Assembly: GCA_047626155.1 (NCBI GenBank)
Contig: JBLHRR010000164.1
Location: 1 to 12,257, forward strand
Reading direction: 5' to 3'
DNA from: CALGLS01 sp047626155
GTDB taxonomy: Bacteria > Bacteroidota > Bacteroidia > Chitinophagales > Saprospiraceae
DNA: 12,257 bases
Position numbers and translations under genes: made by a program. The notes beneath the pieces were generated by a model. It was not told where the DNA came from. It did no database searches and was given only the letters and a program-made list of their open reading frames with translations. This document shows positions 7,043-12,257 of this stretch, piece after piece (the first letter of the stretch is position 1; each line of letters opens with the position of its first letter).

Positions 7043-9475
7043 ATGCGTATACTTCTTACATTAAGTCTTCTATTCACTTCCCTTCTTTCATATAGCCAAA
7101 CATCCACTATAAAAGGTCAGTTGCAAGATGCTGAATCTCAGGCTATATCCTATGCCAATGTCATTCTTTATGCGAAAGCGGATAGTGCTATGCTCAAGGT
7201 AGAACCAACAGATGAAGGAGGTGTTTTTCAAATCCGAAATATAGCTGCGGGTGATTATTTCCTAAAAGCCAGCTATGTGGGATACCCGGATATTTCCAAA
7301 GAGGGCATCCGTCTAAAGGAGGGAGAGAATTTAGACATGGGTGTGATTGCTTTCGGAGCCGCTGCGATTGAGTTGGCAGGCGCTACAGTTACTGCTACCC
7401 GTGCCTTGGTGGAAGTGAAGCCGGATAGAACGGTTTTCAATGTGCAGGGGACGATCAATTCGGTAGGGGAAAATGCCATTGCGCTTTTGCGAAAAGCACC
7501 TGGAGTAACGGTGGATAATAATGACAATGTTTCTGTTTTGGGAAGAAGCGGAGTGTTGATCTTTGTAGATGGGAAACGGTTGCCACTCGGTGGGACTGAA
7601 TTGAGTGCTTACTTATCCTCTCTTACCGCTGAGCAAATCGACCGTATTGACATCATCACCAGCCCAGGAGCAAAATATGAAGCAGAGGGAAATGCTGGGA
7701 TCATTGACATCCGTTTGAAAAAGGACAAAAGTCTTGGGACAAATGGCACCGTCAGTGGAACTTTTAGTCAGGGAGAATATGCGACTTACAATGGTTCATT
7801 TATGGCGAATTACCGAAATAAAAAAATGAACGTCTTTGGGACCATTGGAGGTGCAGATGGTACAACTTATTCACGATTGGCTTTTGAGACGTATCAAAAC
7901 GGTATTTATTTAAGTGAAACAAATAGAATCGTAAATGAAAACCCAAACCTCAATTACCGATTAGGTACCGACTTCTTTGTTACTGACAAAAGCACCATCG
8001 GTTTCTTAGCGAGTGGAAATAAATCTGAAGGGTCAAACCGTAACGAAAATATAATTATCATCACACCGATTGATGCTCAAGATGTTATAGATTCGGTCTT
8101 AGTGGCCAATAGCAGCGGGGTAACGGATAATACCAATCAAACCTATAACATCAACTATCGCTATGATAGCCGTAAAGGTAGATCCTTAAATATAGATTTG
8201 GATTATGGTAACTTTCGCACTACCACAGATCGTATGCAGCCTAATGCTTACTATACCGATCCAAGTGAAAGTGTATTCCTTTCAAAAACGCAACAAGACT
8301 ATGAAACCAAGAGTGATATTGATATTTATACTGTAAAGTTAGACTTTGAAGAAGAATTGTTAGGAGGAAAGTTAGGGCTTGGTGGAAAGTTCAGTAATGT
8401 GATTTCCGATAATGATTTCTTGGTTTTTGATGTAGAAGGAGCCGACAGAATACAAAATCAAAATATCTCTAATTCGTTTACTTACGACGAAAGCGTCTAT
8501 GCAGCTTATCTCAGTTTCGCTCGCCCCTTAAACCGGAAATGGAACATGTCTTTTGGCCTCCGTACAGAACAAACAAATGCCGATGGAGATCTGATCACTT
8601 TCAATAACATGCAAAACGATACAACCATAGAGCTGAATTATTTGCAGTGGTTTCCCTCTGCCGGCTTAACCTTTCAGGCAGCTCCTATGCATGCCTTTTC
8701 CTTTAATTATGGTCGAAGAATAAACCGTCCGGATTACAACGTACTGAATCCTTTTGAAGTCAGACTAAGTGAGTTGTCCTATGAAAAAGGAAACCCCGGA
8801 TTGAGTCCTGAAATCGTTAATAATTTTGAATTAGGATACACCTATGCTTATCGTTATAATCTTAAATTAGCTTATAGTAAAACTGATGATCAAATTACGC
8901 GGCTCCTTGCTGCTGATGATATTGACCCTCGTGCTGGGTTTATTACTTGGGCAAATTTAGCTACACAAACCATCTACAGTTTAAACCTTAGCCTTCCGAT
9001 GGAATTCACTAAAATATGGTCAGGCTACTTTAACCTCAGCGGTTCTTATCAGGATAATCAAGCAGAGTATGAAAACGGAGATGTGGTAGATGTACAAGCT
9101 TGGAGTTATAATATTTACCAGCAGCAAACCTTCAAATTACCAAAAGGATTCACTGGAGAAATTTCTGGTTACTTTTCTGGGCCAGGTATTTGGGGAGGTG
9201 TGTTTGAATACGATGTGAGCTGGGCATTGGGCGTAGGATTACAAAAGAAATTCTTGAATGATAAGCTGAACGTAAAAGTAAGTATGAACGATATTTTCTA
9301 TGAATCGGGCTGGGCTGGGCAATCTGAATTCGGAGGTTCAAAATCCTTTGGAAACGGAAATTGGGACAGTCGGAAGTTTACAGTAAGCGCCAGCTATAGT
9401 TTAGGAAATCAAAATGTGAAAAGTAGAAAAAGAAAAGTGGGAATGGAGAAAGAAGCAGGTAGAGTAGGAGGGTAG
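7043..9475 (+). CDS. TonB-dependent outer-membrane beta-barrel receptor (OMP_b-brl_3 type)
   Basis: An 810-residue outer-membrane protein, full length for its family. Residues 1-18 form a signal peptide (MRILLTLSLLFTSLLSYS, cleavage likely before Gln19). Residues 22-105 form a carboxypeptidase-regulatory-like beta-sandwich (IKGQLQD, SYANVILY, FQIRNIAAGDY). Residues 112-226 form the plug, with APGVTVDNNDNVSVLG, VLIFVDGKRLPLGG, IDRIDIITSPGAKYEAEG and AGIIDIRLKK. The rest is a beta-barrel of the PF14905 type, with the family signatures NRPDYNVLNPF (about 562-572) and GNPGLSPE (about 583-590). It ends with YSLGNQNVKSRKRK and a short basic tail typical of the family. These proteins are thought to act with TonB-ExbBD in uptake or in outer-membrane maintenance. 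No SusD-like gene or siderophore gene lies beside it, so the ligand is unknown. It is transcribed alone, divergently from the dehydrogenase gene. Confidence 0.93.
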   Translation: MRILLTLSLLFTSLLSYSQTSTIKGQLQDAESQAISYANVILYAKADSAMLKVEPTDEGGVFQIRNIAAGDYFLKASYVGYPDISKEGIRLKEGENLDMGVIAFGAAAIELAGATVTATRALVEVKPDRTVFNVQGTINSVGENAIALLRKAPGVTVDNNDNVSVLGRSGVLIFVDGKRLPLGGTELSAYLSSLTAEQIDRIDIITSPGAKYEAEGNAGIIDIRLKKDKSLGTNGTVSGTFSQGEYATYNGSFMANYRNKKMNVFGTIGGADGTTYSRLAFETYQNGIYLSETNRIVNENPNLNYRLGTDFFVTDKSTIGFLASGNKSEGSNRNENIIIITPIDAQDVIDSVLVANSSGVTDNTNQTYNINYRYDSRKGRSLNIDLDYGNFRTTTDRMQPNAYYTDPSESVFLSKTQQDYETKSDIDIYTVKLDFEEELLGGKLGLGGKFSNVISDNDFLVFDVEGADRIQNQNISNSFTYDESVYAAYLSFARPLNRKWNMSFGLRTEQTNADGDLITFNNMQNDTTIELNYLQWFPSAGLTFQAAPMHAFSFNYGRRINRPDYNVLNPFEVRLSELSYEKGNPGLSPEIVNNFELGYTYAYRYNLKLAYSKTDDQITRLLAADDIDPRAGFITWANLATQTIYSLNLSLPMEFTKIWSGYFNLSGSYQDNQAEYENGDVVDVQAWSYNIYQQQTFKLPKGFTGEISGYFSGPGIWGGVFEYDVSWALGVGLQKKFLNDKLNVKVSMNDIFYESGWAGQSEFGGSKSFGNGNWDSRKFTVSASYSLGNQNVKSRKRKVGMEKEAGRVGG

Positions 9476-9491
9476 GCAATCTAGGGATATG

Positions 9492-9581
9492 TCATGTCAA
9501 AGGAGGAACAACTCGCCATGCGTTAGGTGCGTTTTGGTACGGTTCCACATCACCCGCGTCAGTGAAGCCATTGTTGGAAAT
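9492..9581 (-). pseudogene. Short coding-looking fragment between convergent genes
   Basis: On the minus strand, 29 codons between TAG at 9584-9582 and TGA at 9494-9492 read as plausible protein (FTDAGDVEPYQNAPNAWRVV, then PPLT). No usual start codon lies at the 5' end. It may be the 3' relic of a gene or part of a dispersed element. The opposite strand is also open across this stretch (ATG at about 9489), but that reading is Arg- and Cys-rich and runs through the terminator hairpin. I do not recognise the product. Confidence 0.2.
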
Positions 9582-9609
9582 CTAGAATCATGTACGCCTA
9601 GTACGTGCG

Positions 9610-9644
9610 AACGGTTACTAAACCTCAAAGGTTTAGTAACCGTT
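9610..9644. terminator. Perfect 16-bp hairpin between convergent genes, likely bidirectional terminator
   Basis: AACGGTTACTAAACCT (9610-9625) and its exact reverse complement (9629-9644) are separated by the 3-base loop CAA. The stem ends in TT on the plus strand and is followed by TCATCG, so the T-tract is short in both directions. It lies 134 bases after the stop of the TonB-dependent receptor gene and 51 bases after the stop of the SprB-repeat gene, which converge here. Placement and perfect pairing favour a shared terminator. Confidence 0.75.
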
Positions 9645-9695
9645 TCATCGCATTAATCGTTCTAGTAAAATGATTGTTACGAATACAGGAAGGGT

Positions 9696-12257
9696 CTACC
9701 GTCCCACCACAATCCGCTCCACCCGCTCCCGATCATCAGCCTTCACCTTTAAGAAATAAACCCCAGAAGAGAACCCCGTCAAATCAACACTAAAACGCTT
9801 CTCACCACCAGCGATAGATTCTTGCTTTAAAAGCAAACCCAATACATCATACACCAAAATCTCCACGGCCATAAAGTCAGCTTCCACATTAATTACCCCA
9901 GATGTCGGATTCGGATAAATAAACAATTCATTTTCAGAAATAGCAGAAATACCAACATTGATCAAAGAAACAGAACCTTCCACCAGACAACCATTTTCAT
10001 CTGTAACAATATAATTGTAAACGCCGCTTTCTAAATCAGTCAAAGAAAAGCTTGTAGTGCCATCTTCCCATTCAATGCTGTAACCTGGTATACCACCTTG
10101 AGGAGTAATTGTGATACTACCATTATTACTATCCGTTATATTCATTATTACTTCAAGCGTTGTGAGCTCCTCCGGCTCATTGACGATATGCGTGAAAACA
10201 CTTTCGCAACCTGCCATATCAACAACCGTGACCGAATAGTTGCCTACTGAAAGAGAGCCAGTAGTAGGAAAGGTAGATCCATCTTCCCACTCTATCTGAT
10301 ATTCAGGAGTTCCTCCAACTAATTCCATTTCAATAGCACCATCTGAGTTGCCAAAACAACCGACATCTTGGATCGTTGTATTTGATTCCAGCATGCTGGC
10401 TTCCGTTACGGCTATAGTTTCTTCAGAAATGCAATCGTTTCCGTCAGTGATGGTCAGCGTGTAATCAGCGGCAGATAATTCGTCAATGGTTGAAGTACTA
10501 TCGCCAGTAGACCAATTGTAGGTATAAGGAATGATTCCTCCGGTAGGTGTCGTACTTACGGAACCGTTCATTTCACCAAAACAAATATTATCAAGAACTT
10601 CATAAGTGGCTTCCAATGAACTAGGTTCGCTGACCGAAACGGTTTGTGTATAGCTACAATTGTTTGCGTCTGTAATCGTCACAATATAATCACCGGCTCC
10701 AAGGTCCGTTGGATTAGGGCCGTCATGGTCATTGTCCCAGAGGTATGTAAAAGGAAGAGTACCTCCTTCTACGAAAAGACTGATGGTGCCATCTGAAAAT
10801 CCGTTACAAGCAGGAGCGACTACCGTGGGAATGACTGCAATAGATGTGGGTTGATTTAAAGTGATGGTTTGCACGCTGCTACAAGCTAGTTCATCGGTTA
10901 CGGTTACGGTGTAAACACCTTGTTGTAGGTTTTCAAGTAGTAGGCCTGCGTCTCCCGTATTCCAATTGCTGGTATAAGCGCCTGTGCCTCCGCTGATGCT
11001 AATTTCTATGCTGCCATTTGCATCGTCATTGCATTGTATGCTTCCAATGGTGGAGGTAACGATTACTGCTGTCGGTTCTGTAATGACAAAGCTTTCGCTA
11101 AAAGAGCAATTGTTGCCATCAGTAACCGTCACGATGTATTCGCCGGCAATCAACCCATTGATCGAATTGGTTTCATTTCCATTGTTCCATTCATAAGTGT
11201 AATTCCCATTGCCCCCTGTGGCATTTAAGGCAATCATTCCATTACTACCTGCAAAACAATTGTTATCGATCAGTTGGAAATTATTGTAAGTCAATAGTGT
11301 TGGTTCGTTTAGCCCAATGGTTTGAGTACTTGTACAACCATTGTTATCCGTAAGGGTGTAGCTGTAACTTCCTGCTGCCAAATCGCTTAAGACTTCACTA
11401 GTCGAACCGGTATTCCAAAGGAAAGTATAAGGCGTTTCTCCTCCACTAGGACTCAGGTTAATCTGCCCGTTACTTTCGCCAAAACAGTTGGGGGGAACTG
11501 AACTCTGTTGAACGCTAAGTAAACTCGGTTGAGTCACCGTAAGTATTTCTACCATTGAACAATTATTATCATCAGTAACCGTCACGATATATTCTCCAGG
11601 AGATAGATTGTCGAGATTCTGTGTGCTTACGCCAGTATTCCAATTGAATGTATAATCTCCAATACCACCTGTAATGGCTAAGTCAATTGCTCCATTACTC
11701 TGATCAAAACAATCAACGTCCTGGACGTTAGGACTAACTTGTATTTCTGTAGGTTGATTTATAACAAAAGTTTCACTTAGCGTACAATTGTTCGCATCTG
11801 TTATGGTCAGTTCGTATGTTCCAGCCGCTAAATTATTATTGTCGCTTTCCTGTGTTCCGTTGTTCCATTCAAAATTAGTGGCTCCTGTTCCACCAGTAGC
11901 TTCTATGGAAATACTACCAGAGCTACTGCCATAACAGCTGTTATCTGTAACTGTCAGATTTTCAATGATAAGAGCATCTGGTTCTGTTATTTCCGTTTCT
12001 TCGATTTTTGTACAGCCATTCATATCAGTGACTGTTACCGTATAGCTACCGGCTGGCAGGTTGTCGGTGTCATCAGCTGTTGAGCCGGTGTTCCAAAGGT
12101 ATTCATATGGAGCTTCACCACCATTTACAGTTACCTCCGCAAATCCATTGGGGGTGCCAAAACAAGTGAGATTTTCATTTTCAAATTGTAAAGCGATAGG
12201 ACTCGGCTCAGAAACAAGAACGTTTTCAACAATAGAACAATCGTTCGTATCTGTAAT
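9696..12257 (-). CDS. SprB-repeat surface protein with T9SS type A sorting domain, N-terminus off the window
   Basis: 853 residues are visible and the frame stays open to the right edge, so the gene starts beyond base 12257. The Met encoded at 12023 is internal, in TVTDMNGC of a repeat, and is not the start. Ten SprB repeats (PF13573, about 75 residues) plus part of another follow the pattern CFGxxNGxI, GG.xPYxYxWNTG, LxAGxYxVTVTDxNNC and EPxxL. The last 83 residues are a type A C-terminal sorting domain with YPNPTSG, VYDVLG, SGVYFLKV and final RIVVGR. By family knowledge the protein crosses the outer membrane through the type IX system and is anchored at the surface or released. Repeats of this kind occur in gliding adhesins (SprB) and other large adhesive proteins. 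Its function here is not determined; no gldJ, spr or por genes are in view. Confidence 0.93.
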   Translation of the reverse strand: MTDTNDCSIVENVLVSEPSPIALQFENENLTCFGTPNGFAEVTVNGGEAPYEYLWNTGSTADDTDNLPAGSYTVTVTDMNGCTKIEETEITEPDALIIENLTVTDNSCYGSSSGSISIEATGGTGATNFEWNNGTQESDNNNLAAGTYELTITDANNCTLSETFVINQPTEIQVSPNVQDVDCFDQSNGAIDLAITGGIGDYTFNWNTGVSTQNLDNLSPGEYIVTVTDDNNCSMVEILTVTQPSLLSVQQSSVPPNCFGESNGQINLSPSGGETPYTFLWNTGSTSEVLSDLAAGSYSYTLTDNNGCTSTQTIGLNEPTLLTYNNFQLIDNNCFAGSNGMIALNATGGNGNYTYEWNNGNETNSINGLIAGEYIVTVTDGNNCSFSESFVITEPTAVIVTSTIGSIQCNDDANGSIEISISGGTGAYTSNWNTGDAGLLLENLQQGVYTVTVTDELACSSVQTITLNQPTSIAVIPTVVAPACNGFSDGTISLFVEGGTLPFTYLWDNDHDGPNPTDLGAGDYIVTITDANNCSYTQTVSVSEPSSLEATYEVLDNICFGEMNGSVSTTPTGGIIPYTYNWSTGDSTSTIDELSAADYTLTITDGNDCISEETIAVTEASMLESNTTIQDVGCFGNSDGAIEMELVGGTPEYQIEWEDGSTFPTTGSLSVGNYSVTVVDMAGCESVFTHIVNEPEELTTLEVIMNITDSNNGSITITPQGGIPGYSIEWEDGTTSFSLTDLESGVYNYIVTDENGCLVEGSVSLINVGISAISENELFIYPNPTSGVINVEADFMAVEILVYDVLGLLLKQESIAGGEKRFSVDLTGFSSGVYFLKVKADDRERVERIVVGR
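9948..12257 (-). repeat. Tandem SprB protein repeats, period about 225 bp
   Basis: Ten full units and a partial one encode about 75 residues each. Nearly every unit has two Cys, one in the CFG position and one in the NNC or NGC position about 45 residues later, well placed for a disulfide within the unit. The last unit before the sorting domain is degenerate: it lacks the first Cys (NITDSNNGSI), leaving one unpaired. Units 5 and 6 of the nine after the internal Met have CND and CNG in place of CFG. The copies differ clearly at the DNA level, so they are old duplications rather than a recent expansion. Confidence 0.85.

Noticed and set aside
7043..9475. SusC-type polysaccharide-utilisation transporter
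   Set aside because: At 810 residues it is shorter than SusC proteins. Its plug and barrel match the OMP_b-brl_3 type, and there is no SusD or glycan-degrading gene nearby.
9489..9656. Plus-strand ORF of about 55 codons after the receptor gene
   Set aside because: It runs through both arms of the terminator hairpin and its product is Arg/Cys/Ser-rich without family features, so it is probably chance.
9696..12023. A 775-residue SprB protein beginning at Met 12023
   Set aside because: The same frame continues with perfect repeat structure (VTVTDMNGC, NTG, GGEAPY, CFG) through the right edge, so this Met lies inside a repeat.

Overview
The window looks like chromosomal DNA of a Bacteroidota bacterium, probably of the Saprospiraceae or Lewinella type. 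Several signs point there. One gene encodes tandem SprB repeats followed by a type A C-terminal sorting domain of the type IX secretion system. Another encodes a TonB-dependent receptor with a carboxypeptidase-regulatory-like N-terminus. A third is a TamB-like protein of the Bacteroidota form. TANNTTTG promoter boxes sit upstream of the genes, and no clear Shine-Dalgarno sequences are seen. The phylum is well supported; the family is inference.

Layout: (1) 1-4841, minus strand: a very large TamB-like gene whose 3' end lies off the left edge. I checked its frame by hand and found no stop from the edge to base 4842. It has no ATG, GTG or TTG before its membrane anchor and probably starts on ATT. 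(2) 4842-5162: a gap holding a TANNTTTG box for tamB, a candidate 24-residue hydrophobic peptide gene and an imperfect inverted repeat. (3) 5163-6575, minus: an intact FAD-linked 2-hydroxyacid dehydrogenase/oxidase of the GlcD/D2HGDH family, possibly with a leaderless mRNA. (4) 6576-7042: a divergent intergenic region with a striking inverted repeat. Five 10-bp units in one arm pair with five in the other, most of them containing GATC. A coding-looking ORF of about 38 codons and the promoter of the next gene follow. (5) 7043-9475, plus: an intact TonB-dependent outer-membrane beta-barrel protein of 810 residues. (6) 9476-9695: a convergent gap with a perfect 16-bp hairpin, probably a bidirectional terminator, and a short coding-looking fragment. 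(7) 9696-12257, minus: the C-terminal 853 residues of a large secreted SprB-repeat protein, open through the right edge.

How the genes fit together: three of the four large products belong to the cell envelope (TamB-like protein, TonB-dependent outer-membrane protein, T9SS-secreted repeat protein). The dehydrogenase is a metabolic enzyme with no evident link to them. No operon joining the large genes is apparent, since each has its own flanking gap and mostly its own promoter-like box. I see no phage, CRISPR, tRNA, rRNA or insertion-sequence gene. The least explained parts are the GATC-decamer inverted repeat, the ATT start, and the small ORFs and fragments in the gaps.
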